From a bacterium (lineage in GTDB: Bacteria; Bacillota; Bacilli; Lactobacillales; Streptococcaceae), in contig CAJNCI010000002.1 of the NCBI GenBank assembly GCA_905221215.1, positions 186,001 through 250,000 on the forward strand: a DNA stretch of 64,000 bases, written 5' to 3'. The notes beneath the pieces are model-generated. The model did not search any database. It saw only the letters and a list, made by a program, of their open reading frames with translations, and was not told the DNA's origin. Position 1 is the first letter of the stretch; each line of letters begins with the position of its first letter. The position numbers and the translations under genes were made by a program. Below, piece by piece: positions 1 through 7,136 of the stretch.

Positions 1-133
1 GAAGTCCAATCTGCCAAAGAGACATTCCGTTTTGACTGAGAAAGAGAATCCAAAAACTGGTAATCCCTAAAAATGCAAAAAACTCAACTCCGGCCATCAG
101 GCCAATATTTTTCCGATAATTTCTTATTAACAT
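1..133 (-). CDS. MFS transporter, N-terminal fragment (runs off window)
   Basis: The first 44 codons of a minus-strand gene whose remainder lies left of the window. The start ATG (131-133) follows an AAAGGAG Shine-Dalgarno. The peptide begins MLIRNYRKNIGLMAGVEFF and continues into a hydrophobic segment ending in SLWQIGL. This is the typical first helix and loop of major facilitator permeases of the streptococcal multidrug-efflux type. The substrate cannot be told from this fragment. A perfect 10-bp inverted repeat with 22-bp spacing (144-185) sits immediately upstream around a weak promoter and may be its operator. The family call is likely; the exact role is unknown. Confidence 0.7.
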   Translation of the reverse strand, partial: MLIRNYRKNIGLMAGVEFFAFLGITSFWILFLSQNGMSLWQIGL

Positions 134-143
134 CTTTTCTCCT

Positions 144-185
144 TTAACAAGTGTATTATTATTTCTTTTGTCCGTCACTTGTTAA
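144..185 (-). promoter_or_regulatory. Perfect inverted repeat around the MFS gene promoter
   Basis: TTAACAAGTG (144-153) and CACTTGTTAA (176-185) are exact reverse complements separated by 22 bp, so their centres are 32 bp apart, about three helical turns. The inner arm touches the Shine-Dalgarno of the MFS gene. On the minus strand a weak promoter (TTAACA, 18 bp, TAATAA) begins in the outer arm and lies between the arms. This looks like a repressor operator or an mRNA hairpin at the ribosome site. The rest of 186-442 holds nothing I recognise. Confidence 0.45.
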
Positions 186-442
186 TCTGTGCCTTACATG
201 ATCTCCACCCCTTTTTAGAAGCATTCTTCAATGCCATTATTGTTCATTTAATGATTTATGAAATGATATCGGAAAATAACTGTTCTGCAGTTTCTATTGC
301 GAGTTTTCTTGTTTATTTTAGCACTTATGTCATCATATTACAAGAGAATATAGGAATGCTCTGCGAAAACCCAATGCATTCCAGTCGCAAGTGATTAGAT
401 ATCCTGCAATTTTATAGTTTTACTTATCTTTGAGCAAATTTC

Positions 443-471
443 TTGCAAGTTGCTTTGTTTTGTTGTAATCT
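443..471 (+). promoter_or_regulatory. Promoter of the FMN reductase gene
   Basis: TTGCAA (443-448), 17-bp spacer, TAATCT (466-471). It is about 40 bp ahead of the Shine-Dalgarno AAAGGAG at 511-517. Confidence 0.55.
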
Positions 472-524
472 ATTTTATAACAACGAGAGAGTTCTCGGAA
501 ATTTTAAGAAAAAGGAGACACATC

Positions 525-1073
525 ATGTCTAAAAAAGTATTATTTATCGTCGGATCTCTTCGCCAAGGTTCTTTCAACCACCAAATGGCGCTCGAAGCTG
601 AGAAAGCACTTACTGGTAAAGCAGAAGTTAGCTATCTTGATTATTCAGCTGTCCCTCTCTTCAGTCAAGATTTAGAAGTTCCAACTCACCCAGCTGTAGC
701 AGCTGCTCGTGAAGCAGTTCTCGCTGCGGATGCCATCTGGATTTTCTCTCCAGTCTACAACTTCTCTATCCCTGGTACAGTAAAAAACTTGCTTGACTGG
801 TTATCTCGCGCCCTTGATTTGTCTGATACACGTGGCGCTTCTGCCCTTCAAGACAAGTTTGTCACAGTATCATCTGTAGCCAATGCAGGTCACGATCAAC
901 TCTTCGCTATTTACAAGGACCTCTTGCCATTTATCCGTACGCAAGTTGTTGGTGATTTCACTGCTGCACGTGTCAACGACTCTGCTTGGGCAGACGGAAA
1001 ATTGGTTCTTGACGAAACCGTCCTAAACTCACTTGAAAAACAAGCTCAAGACTTGGTTAATGCTATCAAGTAA
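525..1073 (+). CDS. NADPH-dependent FMN reductase family protein
   Basis: A 182-aa flavodoxin-like protein of the NADPH:FMN reductase (azoreductase/chromate reductase-like) family. The N-terminal FMN phosphate loop reads IVGSLRQGSFNHQMA, and the second flavin motif is FSPVYNFSIPGTVKNLLDWL. It is predicted to be cytoplasmic and to pass electrons from NAD(P)H through FMN; the natural acceptor is unknown. The start at 525 is chosen over a longer upstream reading because AAAGGAG precedes it at the right distance and the flavin loop begins at once. It is monocistronic, with its own promoter and a strong terminator at 1084-1140. Confidence 0.85.
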   Translation: MSKKVLFIVGSLRQGSFNHQMALEAEKALTGKAEVSYLDYSAVPLFSQDLEVPTHPAVAAAREAVLAADAIWIFSPVYNFSIPGTVKNLLDWLSRALDLSDTRGASALQDKFVTVSSVANAGHDQLFAIYKDLLPFIRTQVVGDFTAARVNDSAWADGKLVLDETVLNSLEKQAQDLVNAIK

Positions 1074-1083
1074 CTAACATAAT

Positions 1084-1140
1084 AAAAGCGAACAAGACTA
1101 CTTTTCTGCCACTCAGAAGACTAACTTGTTCGCTTTTTTC
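1084..1140 (+). terminator. Intrinsic terminator after the FMN reductase gene
   Basis: Perfect 12-bp stem AAAGCGAACAAG (1085-1096) with CTTGTTCGCTTT (1125-1136), followed by a T-run. The loop is long (28 nt). yaaA converges on the same site, so it may serve both strands. Confidence 0.75.
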
Positions 1141-1195
1141 TCATTTATAAACTAAAATAACTGATGATACATATTGTCAAATACAAAATATCTTT

Positions 1196-1924
1196 TCATA
1201 CTTCCTTAACAAAAACCAATTCCTGTGGTTGGGACAGGTCTTCTCTGTAGACAAATCCTGCAAAGCTTAAGCGGCGAGCCTCCTCCACTGTTTGTACTTG
1301 ATTTTCTATCAGTGCTGTTAGGAAGGCACCACGCGCTTTCTTGGAAATGGTTGAATGAATCTTCAACTGACCGCCTCTATCCTCCATGAATTTAAAGGTC
1401 ACCATCTTTTCTCTGATTTCCTTAGAAAATACGGTTTCAAACTCGGATGACAGGAGAGAGAAAATCACTTCTTCCTGCGTCACAGCCTCATCATAAGCTG
1501 ACTTCCAATGGCTCTTCAAAGTCTTACCAGCAACTTTTAACTTCATCAAAAAATCCAAACGGTGAGGGGCCATAGGCGACAAGGCTGGCACAACACCGTA
1601 CAAAGCCGAGGTAATGAAGACATGATTTTCAAGATAGACTTGTTCTGCCTCGGTCAATTTATCTCGCTTGATGTGGCGATACATGAGCCCATCAAAAAGT
1701 TTTAAGGCTGGGTAATGTTGAGCTATTTGCCTTTTCAAATCTTGGATATTTTGAAATTCTTCCGTAGCCTTCTCGGCTGATACCTTGTAAAAACTCTCCA
1801 ATTGACTAACAGAATAGAGGGCCAAGGCATCAAGCACATCCTGACTTTCTGGTCTTAAAAGAACAGCTTCAATACTTGGCAAATCTGTGTTCATTTCTTT
1901 TGCTGTTGGGATTAAAATTTTCAT
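1196..1924 (-). CDS. yaaA: Peroxide-stress protein YaaA (DUF328)
   Basis: A 242-aa YaaA/DUF328 protein. Family signatures include the N-terminal MKILIPTAKEMN, LFDGLMYRHI near residue 80, and KKARGAFLTALIEN near the C-terminus. In E. coli the homologue limits intracellular free iron during H2O2 stress. The Gram-positive role is inferred from that. The length is normal. The start codon lies only 6 bp from a good extended -10 box and has no Shine-Dalgarno, so the mRNA is predicted to be leaderless. The terminator of the upstream gene (1972-2000) separates it from that gene. Confidence 0.85.
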   Translation of the reverse strand: MKILIPTAKEMNTDLPSIEAVLLRPESQDVLDALALYSVSQLESFYKVSAEKATEEFQNIQDLKRQIAQHYPALKLFDGLMYRHIKRDKLTEAEQVYLENHVFITSALYGVVPALSPMAPHRLDFLMKLKVAGKTLKSHWKSAYDEAVTQEEVIFSLLSSEFETVFSKEIREKMVTFKFMEDRGGQLKIHSTISKKARGAFLTALIENQVQTVEEARRLSFAGFVYREDLSQPQELVFVKEV

Positions 1925-1930
1925 ATTGAT

Positions 1931-1959
1931 AGTGTAGCATATTTTTTAGCTACTACCAA
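1931..1959 (-). promoter_or_regulatory. yaaA promoter predicting a leaderless mRNA
   Basis: On the minus strand: TTGGTA (1954-1959), 17-bp spacer ending in TGC, TACACT (1931-1936), i.e. an extended -10. Only 6 nt separate the -10 from the yaaA ATG (1922-1924), so the expected +1 falls on the A of ATG. Confidence 0.6.
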
Positions 1960-1971
1960 GAAATTCATCCG

Positions 1972-2000
1972 AAAAACCTCGGCTTGACCGAGGTTTTTTT
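1972..2000. terminator. Bidirectional-looking terminator between yaaA and the 531-aa gene
   Basis: CCTCGG (1977-1982), loop CTTGA, CCGAGG (1988-1993), flanked by five A and seven T. On the minus strand it ends transcription of the 531-aa gene, whose stop codon touches the stem. Confidence 0.8.
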
Positions 2001-3594
2001 ACTGCACTTTAAATGTCTTGAGATAATTGTCTTTTCCTACTTGACCTTCAAAGGTTTTACCATTTTCTAGATAAGGAAGTTCATCAGATACTGAGGCCTT
2101 AACCTTGTAAATCTTACCATCAACTTTAAAGAAGTAGACGGTATCACCCTTGATAACAGCTGATTTGAGGTCTGCTACCACACCCTTGATGCTTTCTGTT
2201 GTTGCATTGTCAATTTCAAGGTCATTTTTATTGGCATACTTGCTGAGCAGCTCTTCCACTGTCGTGGCTACGATAACATTTTGGTACTCAACTGCGTCTA
2301 CCAGAGCATACTCTTTGACAAGGCCAGCATTGTCCTTCAAGCCCATGATATAGAGAGGTTTGTCATTGAGGTTGATGAGGATTGGGAAGGTTGCCTTGTA
2401 GGATTTCTCCTGGACAGCACCTTCTGCTGATTCACGGGCTGATTCTTCGGTTGCTGAAGCCAAGCTGTACTTAGTAATTTCTCCTGTTCGCATGTTTTCA
2501 AGAATGAAACCAAGATTACTTTCATCCGCATTGGCTGACGTCACACCTGTGTATAGATAAATATCATTTCCGATAGACAAGTAATTATAGCCCTTGGTAG
2601 TCTGGGTCACGTTTTTCTTGGAAATCATGGCATTCCAGAAACCATCCTTGTACTTACCATTGTAGTTGATTTGCTCGATGGTTTCCTCAGCTGGATAAAC
2701 CCTGTCCACCCACTCTGGAACATCTGCCAAGCTGTATTCTTTGGTTTCTCCATTTGTAGCATCTAAGATAATGACTGAAACAGGACGAGGAACCGCCAGT
2801 CCAAACTGCTTTTGGTAAACTGTAGCTACATAGAAAGGATTGCCCTCATCGTCCACCTCAAAAGATGGAGTTTTGAAGATTTTGGTTGGATACTTAAAGC
2901 GCAGGTGACGTTTGACATCACGGTTAAAATACTCCGAATCCGAATACTTGATTGGTGTCTTCAAATCCACCAAATCCGCATTTCCAGTTACCATGTCCAC
3001 CTTAATATACTCACCGATTCCTTTGGACTGATTATTAAACCATTTGATAGGGTCTGCGTATTCTAGCGGTGTAACTCGATAAGGCTTTCCATCGATCGTT
3101 AGTTGAGTATAGGTGTCTGCCGCTACGTACTGCGACACCTTATCGGTTAAGGAACCCAAGTAGCGGTCCCCAATTTTTTCAGCAGTACTTCTATCTAAGA
3201 TGGGAACCTTACTAGTGTCACTCTTAGGAAATTCAGTAAACTCTTTTTCCGTAACCGTGACTACATTGGCATAATTTTTAGCCTGAAAAATGCTAGAAGT
3301 CACCAAGGAAACCAAAGCTGCCAAGAGCAAAATTCCTCCAATAGAAGCTACAAGAATTTTCCCCAACCGATTGATTTTGACATCCTCTAGATTTAAGGCA
3401 GCTTCCGCCTTGCCGTGGCGCACATGAACCGTTTTGACTAGATTGATTCCCTTGCCAAAGCCAAATAAAACTGCCACAACTAGCAAATGCCCACAAAGGA
3501 AAAAGAGAAATTCCCAGCTGGTCAGGTTAAGAGGCGGTAAAAAGATATACCAGGTCGTTGCGATAAAAATAAGTTCAAAGACTATCCGTTTCAT
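1999..3594 (-). CDS. Membrane-anchored protein of unknown function (531 aa)
   Basis: The family is not recognised by name. Three hydrophobic segments occupy the first ~110 residues (about 5-20, 27-47 and 85-108). A long, probably extracellular domain of ~420 residues follows, rich in Tyr, Asp and Thr. It contains motifs of a nucleotide-independent, PepSY-like character, such as SVIILDATNGETKEYS near residue 275 and a similar GNADLVDL block near 205. I infer a tethered extracytoplasmic domain; no catalytic motif is evident. It starts 11 nt after the deformylase-like gene with TAGGAGG overlapping that stop codon, so the two are co-transcribed. A terminator follows directly. Confidence 0.6.
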   Translation of the reverse strand: MKRIVFELIFIATTWYIFLPPLNLTSWEFLFFLCGHLLVVAVLFGFGKGINLVKTVHVRHGKAEAALNLEDVKINRLGKILVASIGGILLLAALVSLVTSSIFQAKNYANVVTVTEKEFTEFPKSDTSKVPILDRSTAEKIGDRYLGSLTDKVSQYVAADTYTQLTIDGKPYRVTPLEYADPIKWFNNQSKGIGEYIKVDMVTGNADLVDLKTPIKYSDSEYFNRDVKRHLRFKYPTKIFKTPSFEVDDEGNPFYVATVYQKQFGLAVPRPVSVIILDATNGETKEYSLADVPEWVDRVYPAEETIEQINYNGKYKDGFWNAMISKKNVTQTTKGYNYLSIGNDIYLYTGVTSANADESNLGFILENMRTGEITKYSLASATEESARESAEGAVQEKSYKATFPILINLNDKPLYIMGLKDNAGLVKEYALVDAVEYQNVIVATTVEELLSKYANKNDLEIDNATTESIKGVVADLKSAVIKGDTVYFFKVDGKIYKVKASVSDELPYLENGKTFEGQVGKDNYLKTFKVQ

Positions 3595-3605
3595 TTGCTT
3601 TCCTC

Positions 3606-4016
3606 CTAAATGATTCGTCCTTCCAAGTGATCCAGTTCATGCTGGCAAATCTGAGCTGGGAAACCTGTCAAAGTAATGGTCTGTTCCTGCCACTTGCTGT
3701 CACGATAGGCAACCCTTATGGTTTCATAACGGGTCGTCGGTCTCACACCTGTCAATGACAAACAGCCTTCTTCTGTCTCATAAGGTCCTTCAAAGGACAG
3801 AAGCACTGGGTTAAACATAACCACGGGAATCAAGCCAAGATTAAAGATAATCACGCGCTTCTGCACCCCAATCATATTGGCAGCCAGACCGACACAGGTC
3901 TCACGATTTGCTAAGAGCGTATCTTGTAAGTCTCTAGCAAGATACAGGTCTTCCTGACTTGCAGGTTGAGACACCTGAGATAAAAACAAGATATCCTTTA
4001 CAATTTTCTTTTCCAC
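3606..4016 (-). CDS. def: Short peptide-deformylase-like protein with altered motif I
   Basis: A 136-aa polypeptide deformylase homologue. Motif II (EGCLSLTG, Cys metal ligand) and motif III (QHELDH, the HEXXH zinc/iron site) are intact. Motif I, normally GxGxAAxQ, reads CVGLAANM: the catalytic glutamine is Met and the first Gly is Cys. The protein also stops soon after HELDHLEG, much shorter than the ~200-aa type 2 deformylases usual in Gram-positives. The housekeeping enzyme is presumably elsewhere. This copy may be weakly active or adapted. It has its own promoter (4055-4082) and is followed by the 531-aa gene. Confidence 0.75.
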   Translation of the reverse strand: MEKKIVKDILFLSQVSQPASQEDLYLARDLQDTLLANRETCVGLAANMIGVQKRVIIFNLGLIPVVMFNPVLLSFEGPYETEEGCLSLTGVRPTTRYETIRVAYRDSKWQEQTITLTGFPAQICQHELDHLEGRII

Positions 4017-4054
4017 TTCCTCACACTCCTCTTACTTTTTACTATATTATAGCA

Positions 4055-4082
4055 ATTATAGCATAAAAGCCGATAACTGCAA
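4055..4082 (-). promoter_or_regulatory. Promoter of the def-like / 531-aa operon
   Basis: Minus strand TTGCAG (4077-4082), 16-bp spacer ending in TGC, TATAAT (4055-4060). This is a strong extended -10 promoter, ~38 bp from the start codon. Confidence 0.65.
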
Positions 4083-4103
4083 GCCCTTTCCCTCAACTGT
4101 AGC

Positions 4104-4129
4104 AAAAAGCCATCCGAAGATGACTTTTT
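4104..4129 (-). terminator. Terminator of caxP
   Basis: Minus-strand stem AAAAAGTCATC / GATGGCTTTTT closed by a UUCG tetraloop (one G-U pair), ending in U residues just after the caxP stop codon. Confidence 0.75.
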
Positions 4130-4133
4130 CTTT

Positions 4134-6830
4134 TTAAATCGCATTCTTGTCAAAGCCAAGTTTGCGTTGGATAAACTTGACGATTTCGACAATCATAATC
4201 ATTGAGAAACTTCCGCCCATCACGATTCCCCATTGTGACAAATCTAGTTTGGTTACGTGGAAGATTCCTTCAAGCGGTTCTACGACGATTGTTGCCATGA
4301 GAAGGATGAAGGATACCAAGATAGACCAGTTAAAGGTCTTAGACTTGAATGGGCCAACTGTCAAGATTGATTGGTAGACGGATTTCACATTGTAGGCATG
4401 GAAGAGCTGAATCAAACCCAGGGTTGCAAAGGCCATCGTAAGAGCATCCGCATGAATGGCATGGTTGTCACCCACGTGAACTGGATAAAGAAGGGCAAGA
4501 CCATAAACACTCATAACAATAGCTGCTTGGAGTACACCTTGATAGATGATAGAACTCATGACACCACCTGAGAAGAAGCTCGCCTTGCGTCCACGTGGTT
4601 TGTGGGTCATAACACCAGGCTCAGCAGGCTCAACACCAAGAGCGATAGCTGGGAAGGTATCCGTTACCAAGTTAATCCACAAAAGATGAACTGGTTGCAA
4701 GACATCCCAACCAAACAAGGTTGATAGGAAGATGGTTAATACTTCAGCAGTATTGGCAGAAAGTAGGTACTGAATGGTCTTTTGAATGTTTGAGAAGACC
4801 TTACGTCCTTCTTCAACTGCGACGATGATAGTCGCAAAGTTATCATCTGCAAGAATCATATCAGAAGCTCCCTTAGAAACCTCTGTACCTGTGATTCCCA
4901 TACCGATACCGATATCGGCTGTTTTCAGAGCTGGCGCATCATTGACACCGTCACCTGTCATGGCAACGACCTTATCTTGTTTTTGCCATGCCTTGACAAT
5001 ACGAACCTTGTGCTCTGGAGATACACGCGCGTAAACAGAGTATTGACCAACGACTTTTTCAAAGTCTTCATCTGACAGTTCATTGAGTTCAGCACCAGTT
5101 AAAACGTGGCCTTCTGTATCATTTGCGTCAATGATTCCCAAACGTTTGGCAATAGCTTCTGCTGTATCTTGGTGGTCACCTGTAATCATGATTGGACGGA
5201 TTCCCGCTTCCTTGGCTACACGAACAGCCTCAGCTGCCTCAGGACGTTCAGGGTCAATCATCCCAATCAAACCAGTAAAGATTAAGTTGTTTTCAAGCTC
5301 TTCAGAAGTAAGGTTTTCTGGAATACTATCGATAATCTTATAAGCACCTGCAAGAACACGCAAGGCTTGGTGAGCCATTTCAGAGTTGTTTGTGTGAATG
5401 AGGTTTGTAACCTTCTCATCAATCGGAGCAATATCCCCAGCTTTGTCACGAAGAACACAACGTTTCAAAAGTTGGTCTGGGGCACCTTTAACTGCTACAA
5501 GGAATTTACCATCTGGCAATGGGTGAACCGTTGACATGAGCTTACGGTCAGAGTCAAATGGCAATTCAGCTACACGAGGATATTTCTCTAAAAATGCTTT
5601 AACATCATAGCCCTTGTCCAAGGCATACTGGATAAAGGCTGTTTCGGTTGGGTCACCAATCAGGTTGCCTTCCACATCGATTTTAGTATCGTTTGCCAAA
5701 ACAACGGAACGAAGAAGAGGCATTTCAAGACCTAGTTCAATATCATCAGCTGAGTCATGTAGAACCGCATCGTAGAAGACTTTTTCGACTGTCATTTTGT
5801 TCATGGTCAGCGTACCAGTCTTATCAGAAGCGATGATTTCAGTTGAACCAAGTGTTTCTACTGCTGGCAACTTACGAACGATAGAGTTTCGTTTTGCCAA
5901 AACTTGAGTACCAAGGGCAAGAACGATGGTTACGATAGCAGGAAGTCCTTCTGGAATGGCTGCAACGGCAAGCGCAACAGAGGTCATCAACTCACCGAGT
6001 GGATTTTTGCCTTGAATGAAAACACCAACGACAAAAGTAACAAGGGCAATAACCAAGATAGCATAGGTCAAGACCTTAGAAAGGTTGTTCAAGTTTTGTT
6101 TGAGGGGTGTATCAGTCTCATCAGCGTCTTGAAGCATACCTGCGATATGACCCACTTCAGTGTACATACCTGTATTGACAACAACACCAAGACCACGACC
6201 ATAAGTCACATTTGAGTTTTGGAAAGCCATATTGACACGGTCACCAATACCAGCATCTGCAGCAAGCTCGACTGTCAAGTCTTTTTCGACTGGCACAGAC
6301 TCGCCTGTCAAGGCAGCTTCTTCAATTTTAAGAGAATTGGCTTCTAGCAAACGTAGGTCTGCTGGCACCACGTCACCTGCTTCAAGAGAAACGATATCTC
6401 CAGGGACCAATTCTTTAGAGTCAATCTCCGCCATATGCCCATCACGAAGGACACGTGCAGCTGGACTTGACATAGATTTGAGGGCTTCGATGGCTTCTTC
6501 TGCTTTTCCTTCTTGGTAAACACCGAAGGCAGCATTGATGATAACCACGGCTAGGATAATAATAGCATCTGCAATATCTTCCCCACCAGAAGTCACGACT
6601 GACAAGATAGCCGCCGCGACTAGGATGATAATCATCAAATCCTTAAATTGCTCGATGAATTTGACCAGGATTGATCGTTTCTCGCCTTCTTCGAGTTCAT
6701 TGTGGCCGAATTCAGCAAGGCGTTTTTCTGCCTCGCTTGATGACAAACCTTGCTCGGTCGCACCCACAGCCTTCAAGACCTCTTCAGGACTTTGAGTGTA
6801 AAACGCTTGGCGTTTTTGTTCTTTTGACAT
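4134..6830 (-). CDS. caxP: P-type Ca2+/Mn2+-exporting ATPase (CaxP/MgtA)
   Basis: An 898-aa P2-type cation ATPase. Visible motifs are TGES in the actuator domain, IPEGLP in M4, the phosphorylation site DKTGTLT, TGD, and the hinge GDGVNDAPALK. Ten membrane helices are expected: two pairs before and after the actuator, six at the C-terminus. The pneumococcal orthologue exports Ca2+ and Mn2+ and is controlled by a Mn-sensing riboswitch; the same riboswitch is visible here upstream (6895-7020). The start is placed at 6830 because AAGGAGGAG precedes that ATG. An in-frame ATG 18 nt upstream is rejected since its codons contain the Shine-Dalgarno itself. Confidence 0.92.
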   Translation of the reverse strand: MSKEQKRQAFYTQSPEEVLKAVGATEQGLSSSEAEKRLAEFGHNELEEGEKRSILVKFIEQFKDLMIIILVAAAILSVVTSGGEDIADAIIILAVVIINAAFGVYQEGKAEEAIEALKSMSSPAARVLRDGHMAEIDSKELVPGDIVSLEAGDVVPADLRLLEANSLKIEEAALTGESVPVEKDLTVELAADAGIGDRVNMAFQNSNVTYGRGLGVVVNTGMYTEVGHIAGMLQDADETDTPLKQNLNNLSKVLTYAILVIALVTFVVGVFIQGKNPLGELMTSVALAVAAIPEGLPAIVTIVLALGTQVLAKRNSIVRKLPAVETLGSTEIIASDKTGTLTMNKMTVEKVFYDAVLHDSADDIELGLEMPLLRSVVLANDTKIDVEGNLIGDPTETAFIQYALDKGYDVKAFLEKYPRVAELPFDSDRKLMSTVHPLPDGKFLVAVKGAPDQLLKRCVLRDKAGDIAPIDEKVTNLIHTNNSEMAHQALRVLAGAYKIIDSIPENLTSEELENNLIFTGLIGMIDPERPEAAEAVRVAKEAGIRPIMITGDHQDTAEAIAKRLGIIDANDTEGHVLTGAELNELSDEDFEKVVGQYSVYARVSPEHKVRIVKAWQKQDKVVAMTGDGVNDAPALKTADIGIGMGITGTEVSKGASDMILADDNFATIIVAVEEGRKVFSNIQKTIQYLLSANTAEVLTIFLSTLFGWDVLQPVHLLWINLVTDTFPAIALGVEPAEPGVMTHKPRGRKASFFSGGVMSSIIYQGVLQAAIVMSVYGLALLYPVHVGDNHAIHADALTMAFATLGLIQLFHAYNVKSVYQSILTVGPFKSKTFNWSILVSFILLMATIVVEPLEGIFHVTKLDLSQWGIVMGGSFSMIMIVEIVKFIQRKLGFDKNAI

Positions 6831-6894
6831 GTGTCTCCTCCTTGACATTGTGTGCTAAACAGATTCTCTTTTTCTCATCGTATCTTTTCACGAC

Positions 6895-7020
6895 AAACAA
6901 AAAGAGACCTGTTAATCATAACAAGTCTCGCTGTTTAAGATAGGGCCGGAAAGCATACTCTTCAGTATAAAATTCGGAATGACGACACTATCACAGGTTT
7001 CTGCCAGCTACTCCCTTGAG
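6895..7020 (-). ncRNA. yybP-ykoY (Mn2+) riboswitch with terminator
   Basis: On the minus strand, after a strong promoter, the leader starts with CUACUCAAGGGAGUAGC and continues through conserved-looking CCGGCCCUAUC. The GGGAGUAGC core is the hallmark of the yybP-ykoY aptamer. It is followed by an intrinsic terminator: stem GAGACUUGUUA / UAACAGGUCUC (6904-6914 with 6919-6929), then five U. Established knowledge: this class binds Mn2+, disrupts the terminator and turns on Mn exporters. In streptococci it controls the gene found here. I did not fold the RNA computationally. Confidence 0.85.
6898..6929 (-). terminator. Regulated terminator of the Mn riboswitch
   Basis: An 11-bp stem (6904-6914 / 6919-6929, one G-U) with loop TGAT and a U-run, located ~70 nt before the caxP start. 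This is the expression platform of the riboswitch. Confidence 0.8.
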
Positions 7021-7027
7021 TAGTACT

Positions 7028-7055
7028 ATTATACCAAATTTTGAAAAGTTTTCAA
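7028..7055 (-). promoter_or_regulatory. Promoter of the riboswitch-caxP transcript
   Basis: Minus strand TTGAAA (7050-7055), 16-bp spacer ending TGG, TATAAT (7028-7033). Extended -10, back-to-back with the mntE promoter. Confidence 0.75.
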
Positions 7056-7074
7056 AGAGTAAAAACTGCCTTAT

Positions 7075-7103
7075 TTGAATTTTCCCTTGAAAACCAGTAT
7101 AAT
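7075..7103 (+). promoter_or_regulatory. mntE promoter
   Basis: TTGAAT (7075-7080), 17-bp spacer, TATAAT (7098-7103). Divergent from the caxP promoter with the -35 boxes 19 bp apart. No riboswitch-like sequence follows it: the leader is only ~28 nt. Confidence 0.7.
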
Positions 7104-7136
7104 GGTAGAATGCTATGTGACTAGAAAGGAAGTTGA

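Noticed and set aside
179..394. 71-codon plus-strand open frame in the gap before the FMN reductase gene
   Set aside because: No ribosome site, unusual composition, overlaps the inverted repeat of the MFS promoter, and no recognisable domain. Treated as chance.
4147..6795. Several plus-strand frames antisense to the cation ATPase (up to ~100 codons)
   Set aside because: Shadows of a biased coding frame: no ribosome sites, no domains, and the ATPase is clearly the real gene.
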